Below are positions 53,859 through 62,335 of a DNA stretch of 64,000 nt, one piece after another. The DNA is from an uncultured Hyphomonadaceae bacterium. Lineage in GTDB: Bacteria > Pseudomonadota > Alphaproteobacteria > Caulobacterales > Hyphomonadaceae. The DNA lies in contig CAJXOF010000002.1 in assembly GCA_913057945.1 (NCBI GenBank), forward strand, positions 356,231 through 420,230, read 5' to 3'. The translations under genes were made by a program, and so were the position numbers. Below the pieces are notes generated by a model. That model had not been told where the DNA came from, did not search any database, and saw only the letters and a program-made list of their open reading frames with translations. Position 1 is the stretch's first letter. Each line of letters opens with the position of its first letter.

Positions 53859-55223
53859 ATGACTGACGACACAGAAACATCCCGAGACCCCGAGCGCAAC
53901 CGCCTGTCGGGCCGGATTGCCCGTACCGCGAGAGTTGGCGCCAACCTGTCCGGGGCAGGTCTGACTTTTGCCACCCAGAGCCTGTTTGGCGGGGACCAGG
54001 GGGAGGAAAAGATCGCCCGTGCGCTGGCGGCGGCGCTGGGCAAGTCCAAGGGCCCCCTGATGAAGGTTGCCCAGATGGTGTCGACCATTCCGGATTTCCT
54101 GCCGCCGGAATATGCCGCCGAACTCAGCCAGCTGCAGGCTGAAGCCCCCGCCATGGGCTGGCCCTTCGTGAAGCGGCGCATGCGCGCCGAACTGGGCGCC
54201 GGCTGGCTGGAAAAGTTTGGCACGTTCGAAAGGGAGGCCTCGCACGCCGCCTCGCTCGGACAGGTGCACAGCGCAACCCTGCATGACGGGCGCCGGGTCG
54301 CCTGCAAGCTGCAATATCCGGATATGGCCAGCGCGGTGGAATCCGATGTCGGCCAGCTCAAGACCATGCTGGGCCTGTTCAAACGGATGGATGGCTCCAT
54401 CGACCCGACCGCGATGGTGGATGAAATTACCGACCGCCTGCGCGAGGAGCTCGATTATGCCCGGGAAGCCAAGCATATGGCGCTTTATGCGAACATGCTG
54501 GCGGATCGCGACTTCGTCACTGTGCCGGATCCTGTGCCCGAATTGTCTACCGACCGGTTGCTGACCATGAGCTGGGTATCCGGCAAGCGGCTCGACGCCT
54601 TTGAAGATGCCCCCCAGGAGGTGCGCAACCGGATCGCGGAAATGCTGTTCTGGACATGGTGGGGGCCGTTCAACTCCCACGCCGTGATCCACGGCGATCC
54701 GCACCTCGGCAATTACCAGGTGACCGGGGAGGGGACCGGCCTGAACCTGCTCGACTTTGGCTGTATCCGCATTTTCCCGCCTGAATTCGTCAGCGGCGTG
54801 GTCGATCTCTATCGCGCGATCCTGGCGGACGATTTTGACGCCGCCTATGCCGCCTATGAGAAATGGGGCTTTAGCGGCCTGTCACGCGAACTCGTCGAAG
54901 TGCTGAACATCTGGGCGCGCTTTATCTATGGCCCGCTGCTGGACGACCGGGTCCGCTCCGTCGCCGATGGGGTCACTCCGGGCGAGTATGGTCGCAAGGA
55001 AGCCTTCGCCGTCCGCAAGCTGCTGAAGGAGAAGGGGCCGGTGAAAATCCCACGCGAGTTTGTCTTCATGGACCGCGCCGCCATCGGACTGGGCGCCGCG
55101 TATCTCCGCCTCGGGGCCGAGCTGAACTTCTACCGCCTCTTCAATGAGAGCCTCGAAGGCTTCGATATTGAGAAAGTCGCTGCGCGGCAGGCTGAGGCGA
55201 AGGCCGCTGTCGGGCTCGACTGA
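53859..55223 (+). CDS. ABC1/UbiB-family atypical kinase
   Basis: 454 residues. The ADCK/UbiB signature KGPLMKVAQMVSTIPDFLPPEYAAELSQLQ contains the Lys-rich KxGQ-like motif, here KVAQ. EREASHAASLGQVHSATLHDGRRVACKLQYP carries the Ala-rich nucleotide loop and ion-pair Lys. HAVIHGDPHLGNYQV and LLDFGCIRIFP are the catalytic-loop and metal-binding motifs. Family members support ubiquinone synthesis; whether this is the main UbiB is not clear. ATG 53859 was taken as the start because family homology begins soon after it; no good SD is visible. Confidence 0.85.
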   Translation: MTDDTETSRDPERNRLSGRIARTARVGANLSGAGLTFATQSLFGGDQGEEKIARALAAALGKSKGPLMKVAQMVSTIPDFLPPEYAAELSQLQAEAPAMGWPFVKRRMRAELGAGWLEKFGTFEREASHAASLGQVHSATLHDGRRVACKLQYPDMASAVESDVGQLKTMLGLFKRMDGSIDPTAMVDEITDRLREELDYAREAKHMALYANMLADRDFVTVPDPVPELSTDRLLTMSWVSGKRLDAFEDAPQEVRNRIAEMLFWTWWGPFNSHAVIHGDPHLGNYQVTGEGTGLNLLDFGCIRIFPPEFVSGVVDLYRAILADDFDAAYAAYEKWGFSGLSRELVEVLNIWARFIYGPLLDDRVRSVADGVTPGEYGRKEAFAVRKLLKEKGPVKIPREFVFMDRAAIGLGAAYLRLGAELNFYRLFNESLEGFDIEKVAARQAEAKAAVGLD

Positions 55224-55283
55224 CCCGAAGGAAGACAATCTCGCCTCTGGCACTCTCAGGCCGGAGGCGCTAATCCGATTTCC

Positions 55284-55757
55284 ATGAGCGACGATCTTAC
55301 CAGAAACCAGACTTTCGATACGCCTGAGGGCTATTCCATCCTGCCGTGGCATCGCGGCTTTGGCCGTCAGATTGGCCCCCTCTTCGAGAAGCGGGACGAG
55401 ACCGGCCTGACGCGTGCCTTCCGGGTCGAGGAATACCATACCAATGGCATGATGAATGCGCATGGCGGCATGATGATGACCTTTGCCGACATGGCATGGG
55501 GCGCTGCGGTCGAAAAGGATGAGGACACTTGGTGGGTGACAGTCCGCCTGATGTGCGATTTCCTCTCCGGCGCGTCGATGGGCAGCTTCGTCGAAGGCAA
55601 GGCGGAAGTGGTCGGTCGTCAGGATGACATCTTCACGGTTGAAGGCCGCATCTGGACGGGCGACAAATTGCTGATGCGCGGCACGGGCATCTTCAAGGTG
55701 ATCGAGCGCCGCGATGGCCAGCAGAAGCCTTTCAAGCGCGCCAGCCAGGACGCCTGA
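55284..55757 (+). CDS. PaaI-like hotdog-fold thioesterase
   Basis: 157 residues. The hotdog core has [31 protein letters not shown], with the HGG motif and following Asp typical of PaaI thioesterases that hydrolyse acyl-CoA. Substrate unknown. It follows the ABC1 kinase gene by 60 nt on the same strand. The his-operon promoter begins 15 nt after its stop. Confidence 0.88.
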   Translation: MSDDLTRNQTFDTPEGYSILPWHRGFGRQIGPLFEKRDETGLTRAFRVEEYHTNGMMNAHGGMMMTFADMAWGAAVEKDEDTWWVTVRLMCDFLSGASMGSFVEGKAEVVGRQDDIFTVEGRIWTGDKLLMRGTGIFKVIERRDGQQKPFKRASQDA

Positions 55758-55772
55758 CGGCCTTGCCAATGG

Positions 55773-55801
55773 TTGACTCCGGCCGGGCGGCTGCGTATCC
55801 G
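55773..55801 (+). promoter_or_regulatory. hisS-hisZ-hisG promoter
   Basis: TTGACT (55773-55778), 17-nt spacer, TATCCG (55796-55801). The leader ATG begins 8 nt after the -10, so the transcript may start at or next to that AUG. Confidence 0.65.
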
Positions 55802-55809
55802 GCGACGCA

Positions 55810-55848
55810 ATGAACATCGCACTGCACCACCATCACCATCATTCGTGA
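55810..55848 (+). CDS. hisL: histidine leader peptide (six His codons)
   Basis: 12-codon ORF MNIALHHHHHHS with six consecutive histidine codons (CAC CAC CAT CAC CAT CAT), 175 nt upstream of hisS and its partners. This is the classic layout of a histidine-operon leader peptide that senses charged tRNA-His. No SD precedes it; it starts 8 nt after the candidate -10, so leaderless translation is likely. A synthetic His-tag origin was considered and rejected because of the promoter, stop and native his operon around it. Confidence 0.9.
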   Translation: MNIALHHHHHHS

Positions 55849-55885
55849 CGCGCCGACGAGGCGCGAACCGGTCCGGCTGCGCCTC
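55849..55885 (+). promoter_or_regulatory. his attenuator alternative hairpins
   Basis: Right after the leader stop, CGCGCC (55849-55854) can pair with GGCGCG (55860-55865). Alternatively GAGGCGC (55858-55864) can pair with GCGCCTC (55879-55885). The two share 55860-55864 and exclude each other, as in a 1:2 versus 2:3 attenuator switch. A GCCTC/GAGGC pairing (55881-55885 with 55920-55924) could be the next arm. No strong U-tract terminator is obvious before hisS (only TTTCC after TTGCC near 55970). Confidence 0.5.
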
Positions 55886-56023
55886 CTGAAAGTGTTCATT
55901 CTCCCGAACCAGACCAGATGAGGCAGGCCGCGGCCGGGTCCGCGCTGCGCCGACGTGTTGCCTTTCCAATCTATGCGTCTCCGTCTATGCGGAGCGCGTC
56001 GGCAACCAGGACCCGAGACGATC

Positions 56024-57505
56024 ATGAGCGACAAGGACACACCGCCCCTCACCGGCAAGGATCTTGCCCGCAAGCCGCGCGGCTTTCCGGACAAGCGCGA
56101 AAGCCTGATCCATGCCCAGGCCGGGTTGGTCGAGACGATCACCGGCGTCTACCGCCAATGGGGCTTCGAGGCGTTGGAAACCAGCGCCTTTGAATATGCC
56201 GACGCGCTCGGCAAGTTCCTGCCGGACGATGACCGGCCAAATGCCGGTGTCTTCGCCATTCAGGATGATGACGAACAATGGATGGCGCTGCGCTATGACC
56301 TCACCGCGCCGCTTGCCCGGTTCGTGGCGGAAGCTGGCCAGTCGCTGGGCAAGCCGTTCCGCCGCTATGCCGCCGGGCCGGTTTGGCGCAATGAAAAGCC
56401 GGGCCCCGGCCGGTTCCGCGAATTCTGGCAGTGCGATGCCGACACGATTGGCGCGCCGGGCTATCACGCCGACGCCGAGATGATCGCCATGGGCGCCGAA
56501 GCGCTGCGCGCGGTCGGCATGGCACCGGGCGAATTCGTGATCCGTGTGAACACGCGCCGCTTGCTCAATGGCGTGCTGGACGGCGTGGGTGCCTCCAGCT
56601 CGGACACGCGTCTTGCCATCCTGCGCGCCCTCGACAAGCTGGACCGCCTCGGCGCCGAGGGCGTTGCCGACCTGCTCGGCGCGGGCCGTATGGATGAGAG
56701 CGGTGACTATACCAAAGGGGCCGGGCTCGGCGCCTCGGAAGTCGCCCGCGTGCTCGCCTTCGCTCAGGCAGGGGCCGAGACGCGCGCCGAAACGCTTGCC
56801 AACCTCGCCAAGGCGACCGGTGACACCGAAGAGGGCAAAGCTGGCCTCGTTGAACTCGAAGCCATCGCCAGGGCGCTTGAAGCGCTCGGCGCGCCGGAAG
56901 GCGATGTCGTGATTGATCCATCCGTCGTGCGCGGCCTCGAATACTATACCGGTCCCGTCTACGAAGCCGAACTGCTCCGCGAAGTGACAGGTGAAGACGG
57001 CAAGACTTATCGCATCGGCTCCATCGGGGGCGGCGGGCGCTATGATGACCTCGTCGCGCGCTTCACAGGCGAGACGGTTCCGGCGACGGGCTTTTCCATC
57101 GGCATTTCTCGCCTTGCAGCGGCGATGCAAATCATGGGCGAGACAGAGACGCTGGACGGCCCGGTCGTGGTGCTGAACTTCGACAAGGAAGACCCGACCA
57201 TCGCCCTGCAGATCGCTACCGAGCTGCGCCGGGCCGGCCTTCGGGCCGAGGCCTATATGGGCGCATCCGGCATGCGGCCCCAGATGAAATATGCTGACCG
57301 GCGCTCATCGCCGGCGGTCATCATGGTGGGTGAGGACGAACTGGCCAAGGGCACCGTCACCATCAAGGATCTGGAAATGGGCGCGCTGAAAGCGAAGTCC
57401 ATCAAGTCGAACGAGGAATACCGCGAAGCCCGTCCGGGTCAGTTTGAAGTGCCCCGCGCTGAAATGGTCGAGGCGATCCGCAAGATTGTCGAGGCCCAGA
57501 AATGA
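56024..57505 (+). CDS. hisS: histidyl-tRNA synthetase
   Basis: 493-residue class II synthetase. Motif 1 region YRQWGFEALETSAFEYADALG, motif 2 RRYAAGPVWRNEKPGPGRFREFWQCDAD, histidine-binding GLEYYTGPVYEA, motif 3 GFSIGISRL, and a C-terminal anticodon-binding domain. Charges tRNA-His, the very tRNA that the leader upstream senses. ATG 56024 was chosen over 55955 because homology starts after MSDKDTPP. hisZ overlaps its end by 4 nt. Confidence 0.95.
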   Translation: MSDKDTPPLTGKDLARKPRGFPDKRESLIHAQAGLVETITGVYRQWGFEALETSAFEYADALGKFLPDDDRPNAGVFAIQDDDEQWMALRYDLTAPLARFVAEAGQSLGKPFRRYAAGPVWRNEKPGPGRFREFWQCDADTIGAPGYHADAEMIAMGAEALRAVGMAPGEFVIRVNTRRLLNGVLDGVGASSSDTRLAILRALDKLDRLGAEGVADLLGAGRMDESGDYTKGAGLGASEVARVLAFAQAGAETRAETLANLAKATGDTEEGKAGLVELEAIARALEALGAPEGDVVIDPSVVRGLEYYTGPVYEAELLREVTGEDGKTYRIGSIGGGGRYDDLVARFTGETVPATGFSIGISRLAAAMQIMGETETLDGPVVVLNFDKEDPTIALQIATELRRAGLRAEAYMGASGMRPQMKYADRRSSPAVIMVGEDELAKGTVTIKDLEMGALKAKSIKSNEEYREARPGQFEVPRAEMVEAIRKIVEAQK

Positions 57506-58632
57506 CCCATGATGCACTCGTCGTGGCGGCGCGCGGCGTGTTCGAGGCGACCGGGGCTGAGCCGGTAGACCCGGCCTACATCCTGCCGTCCGATATCCCT
57601 CTGGAGCTCTCCGGCGAAGCGGTACGGGCACGCCTCTGCGTGTTCTCCGATCATCGCGGCAATGAAATGGTCATGCGGCCGGACCTCACCCTGCCGGTGG
57701 CTGGGCAGGAGGCGGACCGACGCGCTGCAGGCGGAGACGGTGCCAAGGCCTACACTTATGCCGCGCGGGCCTTCCGCCTGCCGGCCTCTGCGGGCGACCC
57801 GATGGAATTTACACAGGTCGGCTTTGAATGGTTCGGCAAGGACAGCGGTGCAGATGCGGACGCGGAAGCTTTTGCGCTGGTACGCGAAGCCGTTGCCGCT
57901 TGTGATGTGTCGCCCACGGCAACCGAGATGGGCGACCTCTCGATCTTCCCGGCCTTTGTGGATGCGCTCGGCCTTGCACGTATCACGACAGACCTGTTGA
58001 AACGCGCCTTCCGGCAGGAGGGTGGGGTCAGCGAGTTGCTCGATGCGGCGCCTCAGCCGCCGGCATCAGACCTTCAGCCCGTTCTGGACGCGGGCGGCAC
58101 AAAGGCGGCGGAAGACGCGTTCCTGAACGTCCTGAGTGATCGCGACATTCCGATGATCGGTACCCGCAGCGTTGCCGAAATCGTCGCGGGTCTCCGCGGC
58201 AAGGCTGCGGTGCATGCCGCTGGCGGTGTGCCGGAAGCGGCGCGGTTAGCGCTGTCTGACCTTGCCGGTGTGAACTGCCCGGCAGGGGAGGCGGCTGACG
58301 TGCTGGCCACCATCAGTGACAAGCATGGGCTCGCCGCCATGTCCTCCGTAATCGAACGGGTTGCACGTCGGATGGAGGCAATCCTGGCGGCGGTGCCAGG
58401 AATTGCCAGCGAAGCGCGGTTCCGGTCCGGCTTCGGTCGCCGGTTCACCTATTATGATGGCTTCGTCTTCGAGACGTTTGGTGAGAATTTGACCTCGCGC
58501 CAGCCGCTCGCTTCCGGCGGGCGCTATGATGGCCTGATCGAGGGGCTATCGCGGTCCAGGGCGTCGGCCTCCGGCATTGGCGGGGTCGTGCGGCCTGACC
58601 GCATCCTGCGCGCAAAGGGAGAGACGACATGA
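57502..58632 (+). CDS. hisZ: ATP phosphoribosyltransferase regulatory subunit
   Basis: 376 residues, a HisRS-like protein without tRNA-charging activity. Class II fold with VMRPDLTLPVAGQEA in the motif-2 neighbourhood, GRRFTYYDGFVFETFG, and SGGRYDGLIEGLSRS near the end. It forms a hetero-octamer with short HisG and confers histidine regulation. Overlaps hisS and hisG by 4 nt each (ATGA), so the three are translationally coupled. Confidence 0.93.
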   Translation: MTHDALVVAARGVFEATGAEPVDPAYILPSDIPLELSGEAVRARLCVFSDHRGNEMVMRPDLTLPVAGQEADRRAAGGDGAKAYTYAARAFRLPASAGDPMEFTQVGFEWFGKDSGADADAEAFALVREAVAACDVSPTATEMGDLSIFPAFVDALGLARITTDLLKRAFRQEGGVSELLDAAPQPPASDLQPVLDAGGTKAAEDAFLNVLSDRDIPMIGTRSVAEIVAGLRGKAAVHAAGGVPEAARLALSDLAGVNCPAGEAADVLATISDKHGLAAMSSVIERVARRMEAILAAVPGIASEARFRSGFGRRFTYYDGFVFETFGENLTSRQPLASGGRYDGLIEGLSRSRASASGIGGVVRPDRILRAKGETT

Positions 58633-59363
58633 GCGTCCTGTCACTCGCAATTCCGTCCAAGGGGCGGCTGAAGGAAAAATCCGAGGACTGGCTCAAGGCC
58701 CGCGGCTTTGAAGTGCGCCAGATTGGCGGCGAGCGTGGCTACCAGGCCGAAATCTCGGGATTGGGCGAAGTCGACATGCGCCTCCTGTCCGCGCGCGAGA
58801 TTGCGCAGGGCCTGATCGAGGGCAGCCTCCATGCGGGGGTAACTGGCGAGGATTTGTTGCAGGACCTCGCGCCGACCGGACCGGAGGATTTCCATGTGCT
58901 GGAACGGCTCGGCTTCGGCGGCGCAGATGTCATCGTCGCGGTGCCGCAGGCCTGGATTGATGTGGATACGATGTCCGATCTGGAAGCGGCCGGGGCCGCG
59001 TTCCGAAAGGCCCATCACCGGCGCCTGAGGGTTGCCACCAAATATATGCGGCTCACCCGGCGCTTCTTTGCGGCGAAATCTGTCGGCGAATACCGGCTGG
59101 TCGAAAGTGCGGGCGCAACTGAGGCGGCCCCCGCCACGGGCGCAGCGGACGTGATTGTCGACATCACCTCGACCGGCGCGACGCTGAAGGCGAACGGGTT
59201 AAAAATTGTTTCAGATGGAATAATCTTGAAAAGCGAGGCCGTTCTGGCGGTCTCTGCAAATTCCTCCTGGAGCCCGGCTGCGCTGAAGTCCCTGTCAGCA
59301 TTGGGCGGTGCAGCAAATATTGAAGAATTGCTCATATTGAAAAATTTGAATTCACAATCTTGA
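58629..59363 (+). CDS. hisG: ATP phosphoribosyltransferase, short form
   Basis: 244 residues, first step of histidine synthesis. LAIPSKGRLKEKSEDWLKARG at the N terminus, DLLQDLAPTGPEDFHVLERLGFGGADVIVAVP, KYMRLTRRFF and the PRPP-binding VDITSTGATLKANGL. It is the short type lacking the C-terminal regulatory domain, which fits the presence of hisZ. Its stop codon overlaps a TTGACA element and a terminator follows about 65 nt later. Confidence 0.96.
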   Translation: MSVLSLAIPSKGRLKEKSEDWLKARGFEVRQIGGERGYQAEISGLGEVDMRLLSAREIAQGLIEGSLHAGVTGEDLLQDLAPTGPEDFHVLERLGFGGADVIVAVPQAWIDVDTMSDLEAAGAAFRKAHHRRLRVATKYMRLTRRFFAAKSVGEYRLVESAGATEAAPATGAADVIVDITSTGATLKANGLKIVSDGIILKSEAVLAVSANSSWSPAALKSLSALGGAANIEELLILKNLNSQS

Positions 59364-59743
59364 CACATGCATTAAAGCGCGGCCATATGACACGGCAAGT
59401 TTCTGGGAGGAAACGCTGCAAACGGTGGAAGGCGCGGAAGCTGGTGGAAGCTCTCCGCGCCTTTTTTCATTTCCGAGAAAATTTAGGTCCACCAAGACGA
59501 TCCGGAGCAACGGCTCAGGTGAGGTAGGGGGCGTTTTGGACATCACCCCGGTCCGTCTTGGCTTCCTGATTATCAATAAAGGATTATCGATAAACGTCAA
59601 TCATAATTATCGTTTTTCGATTAAATTTTTTCATGCTAGAGATCAGGACAGCTAATCCACGGCAGGTTTGGCGTCTCCTCGTAGGCCGGTGACCGACTCT
59701 GTGGGTATTTTGCTGATCTGGGTCTGGCGGACGAGATCCCGGC
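59364..59743. other. gene-free interval after hisG: terminator, promoter-like element and AT-rich repeats
   Basis: No convincing protein gene. TTGACA at 59360-59365 with CATATG 18 nt later could start a short RNA of about 70 nt ending at the terminator 59429-59467. The second half is AT-rich and contains the tandem pair ATTATCAATAAA (59569-59580) and ATTATCGATAAA (59583-59594). The palindrome TTATCGATAA lies within the latter, and a third related ATTATCG is near 59606. The small ORFs here have atypical composition and were not called. Confidence 0.5.
59429..59467 (+). terminator. Rho-independent terminator after hisG
   Basis: AAGGCGCGGA (59429-59438) pairs with TCCGCGCCTT (59454-59463) around an inner AGCT-N6-AGCT, followed by an uninterrupted T-run to 59467. 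Confidence 0.92.
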
Positions 59744-60121
59744 CTATTCGGCGTCTTCCGTCGGTGCGGGGATCACTTCAACCGGCACAACGCGTTTCAC
59801 AGCGATCGGGATGGGGTCTGTCCGGACAATTTCGCCCCTGTCGACGCCCAGCCGGGCCACCAGAGGCTCCCGCACCAAGGCATCCCCCTCGCGCATCACC
59901 GGGTCGGTCGGCTTGAGCGCGCTGGATTGGTTCAGCGTGTTTGGCGCCATCTCTGGCGCGTCGGCTTTCAGGTCGGTGACGACGGGGCCGGATTTAACAA
60001 GCACGACTACACGGGCGTCCCCTGGCACGGCCAATTCGGCCTCTTTGACATCGAGGGACTCCGCCGCTGCGCCAACGGCAAAGCAAGGCAGCAGGGACAC
60101 AAGCAATACGGCTTTCTTCAT
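59744..60121 (-). CDS. exported protein of unknown function
   Basis: 125 residues, not recognised. Signal peptide MKKAVLLVSLLPCFAVGAAA, then a low-complexity, Pro- and Val-rich mature part with no Cys and no membrane segment (LDVKEAELAVPGDARVVVLVKSGPVVTDLKAD). ATG 60121 follows GGAGGG by 5 nt, which supports translation. It is divergent from argD. Codon pattern is like its neighbours. Confidence 0.7.
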   Translation of the reverse strand: MKKAVLLVSLLPCFAVGAAAESLDVKEAELAVPGDARVVVLVKSGPVVTDLKADAPEMAPNTLNQSSALKPTDPVMREGDALVREPLVARLGVDRGEIVRTDPIPIAVKRVVPVEVIPAPTEDAE

Positions 60122-60282
60122 GGCACCCTCCGATAGGTTCAACGTCCTGTGGCTGAAACACTATCCCACCTCGCGCGCCCTGTCATGGTTTGATCCGGCT
60201 GCGCACCAGCCCGTGAGTTGACTTCGCCCATCGGCGCGGCCAAGCGTGGGCCAACAGGATTTTGCGCACGCAAGGAGTCATC

Positions 60283-61473
60283 ATGAGCGATCCGCGCCAG
60301 CACATCATGCCGGTCTACCGGCCGCCAGAGCAGGTTTTCGAGAAAGGGGAAGGCGTCTGCCTTTTTACCGAGGACGGCACGCGATATCTCGATTTCATTG
60401 CCGGCATCGCCGTGAACGCGCTGGGCCACGCCCATCCCGCCATGGTCGAGGCCCTGCAGGAGCAGGCCGGCAAGCTGTGGCACACGTCCAATATGTTCCG
60501 CGTGCGCGGCGCCGAGGAGCTGTCCGACAAGATCTGCCGTGACACGTTTGCCGACCGCGTCTTCTTCACCAATTCCGGCACCGAAGCCGTCGAATGCGCC
60601 ATCAAGTCCGCCCGCAAATACCACTGGGCGAATGGCAATGAAGCGCGCATCGACATCATCACCTTTACCGGCGCGTTCCACGGACGCTCGCTCGGCGCGA
60701 TCAATGCCGGGGGTAATCCGAAATACCTTGAAGGCTTCGGCCCGAAACTTCCCGGCTTTGTCCATCTTGAATGGGGCGACATGGATGCGCTGGAGAAAGC
60801 CGCCGCAGAGCCCACCGCTGCCGCGATCTTCATCGAGCCGGTGCAAGGCGAGGGCGGCGTTCGCGCGCTGCCGGATGACCAGCTCAAGCGGATGCGCGAA
60901 TTGTGCGACGAGCAGGGCCTATTGCTGATCTATGATGAAGTCCAGTGCGGCATGGGCCGGACGGGCAAATTGTTCGCTCACGAATGGGTTGAGGGCGCTG
61001 TGCCGGATATCCTTTGCTCGGCCAAGGGGATTGGCGGCGGCTTCCCGTTCGGCGCCTGCCTGACGACCGAAGCGGTCGGCGAGCACATGCAGCCCGGCAG
61101 TCACGGCTCGACCTATGGCGGCAACCCGCTCGCCATGGCGGTCGGCAATGTCGTCTGGGACATCATCTCCAGCGAAGACTTCCTGGCTGAAGTGCGCCGG
61201 GTCTCCGGTACGCTGGCGCAGGGCCTGAAAAGCCTCGCTGACAGCCATCCGGACAAGGTCGAGGCTGTCACTGGCAAGGGCCTGCTCACCGGCCTCAAGA
61301 TGAAGTCCGATCCGAAAAGCCTGCAAGGCGCCTGCCGTGACAAGAACCTCCTGGTCGGTGTGGCCGGGAACATGGTGCTGCGTCTCGCGCCGCCCCTGGT
61401 CATCACGGACGAGAATGTCCGCGAAGCCACCGGCATTATCGACGCCGCGCTCAGCGAATGGGAGCCAGCCTGA
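60283..61473 (+). CDS. argD: acetylornithine/succinyldiaminopimelate aminotransferase
   Basis: 396-residue class III PLP enzyme. FIAGIAVNALGHAHPAMVEALQEQ, FTNSGTEAVECAIKSARKYH, FHGRSLG, IYDEVQCGMGRTGKLFAHE and the PLP lysine in CSAKGIGGGFP. Acts in arginine synthesis and often also in lysine synthesis. ATG 60283 follows AAGGAG by 6 nt. argF, its frequent partner, is not next; a nitrilase-family gene follows instead. Confidence 0.94.
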   Translation: MSDPRQHIMPVYRPPEQVFEKGEGVCLFTEDGTRYLDFIAGIAVNALGHAHPAMVEALQEQAGKLWHTSNMFRVRGAEELSDKICRDTFADRVFFTNSGTEAVECAIKSARKYHWANGNEARIDIITFTGAFHGRSLGAINAGGNPKYLEGFGPKLPGFVHLEWGDMDALEKAAAEPTAAAIFIEPVQGEGGVRALPDDQLKRMRELCDEQGLLLIYDEVQCGMGRTGKLFAHEWVEGAVPDILCSAKGIGGGFPFGACLTTEAVGEHMQPGSHGSTYGGNPLAMAVGNVVWDIISSEDFLAEVRRVSGTLAQGLKSLADSHPDKVEAVTGKGLLTGLKMKSDPKSLQGACRDKNLLVGVAGNMVLRLAPPLVITDENVREATGIIDAALSEWEPA

Positions 61474-61492
61474 TCCGGCGAGGCCAATGGCC

Positions 61493-62335
61493 ATGACCCA
61501 TCTTCGTGTTGCCTGTGTCCAGATGCGCTCCGGTGTCGAGGTGGCGCCGAACATCGCGGCGGCCTCTGACCTGATCCGCGACGCGGCGGGGCAGGGCGCG
61601 CAGTTGGTGGCAACCCCGGAAATGACGAACTTGCTGGATATTCGTCCCGGCAAGGCGCGACCAAAGATTGTTCCGGAGGCGGATGACCAGACGCTCGCCG
61701 CGATGCGTGCGCTGGCGGCTGAGCTTGGCATCTGGTTGCTGATCGGCTCCATCGCCGTGACCGTCGAAGGCGAGGAGCGACTTGCCAACCGGTCTGTCCT
61801 GATCGCACCGGATGGCTCCGTCCGGGCCCGCTATGACAAGATCCACATGTTCGACGTCGAAGTGGGCGACGGGCAGAGCTATCGCGAAAGCCGCGCCTAC
61901 CGGCCGGGCGAGCGCGCCATGCTGGCTGAGACCGAGTTCGGCAAGCTTGGGATGACCATCTGCTATGATGTCCGCTTCCCGCATCTCTACAGGAAACTGG
62001 CTCAGGCGGGCGCTGGCATCCTGACCATTCCTGCGGCGTTCACGCGCGTGACAGGCGAGGCGCACTGGCATGTCCTTGTCCGGGCACGCGCCATCGAGAC
62101 CGGCAGCTTCGTCCTCGCCCCCGCGCAGGGCGGCAAGCATGCAGACGGCCGCGAGACCTTCGGCCACTCCCTGATCGTCTCGCCCTGGGGCGAGGTGCTG
62201 GCGGAGAAGGCGGATGCTGAGCCCGGTGTGATCCTTGCCGATCTGGATCTGGACGCTGTGGCGAAAGCGCGCCGCCGCATTCCCTCGCTGGGGAATACTC
62301 AGTCTATTTCATCAATTGGCGATGGTGCAGACTAG
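61493..62335 (+). CDS. nitrilase-superfamily amidase (Nit1/Nit2-like)
   Basis: 280 residues. Catalytic Glu43 (ATPEMTNLLD), Lys116 (YDKIHMFDVEVGDG) and Cys157 (TICYDVRFPHLYRKLA). The KIHMFDVEVGDGQSYRESRAYRPG segment points to the omega-amidase/deaminated-glutathione-amidase group, which repairs aberrant transaminase products; placement next to the aminotransferase argD would suit that. ATG 61493 has GAGG about 9 nt upstream and is preferred to ATG 61487. Stop shares CTAG with the convergent gene. Confidence 0.88.
   Translation: MTHLRVACVQMRSGVEVAPNIAAASDLIRDAAGQGAQLVATPEMTNLLDIRPGKARPKIVPEADDQTLAAMRALAAELGIWLLIGSIAVTVEGEERLANRSVLIAPDGSVRARYDKIHMFDVEVGDGQSYRESRAYRPGERAMLAETEFGKLGMTICYDVRFPHLYRKLAQAGAGILTIPAAFTRVTGEAHWHVLVRARAIETGSFVLAPAQGGKHADGRETFGHSLIVSPWGEVLAEKADAEPGVILADLDLDAVAKARRRIPSLGNTQSISSIGDGAD

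Noticed and set aside
55825..55842. Hexahistidine codons as a cloning-vector His-tag contaminant
   Set aside because: Considered because of the adapter at the contig end. The run lies in a short ORF with its own promoter and stop, followed by attenuator hairpins and native hisS-hisZ-hisG, which explains it fully.
59387..59524. Basic 45-codon ORF (MTRQVSGRKRCKRWKARK...) after hisG
   Set aside because: It reads through the terminator hairpin, has no SD and no family resemblance; kept only as part of the interval description.
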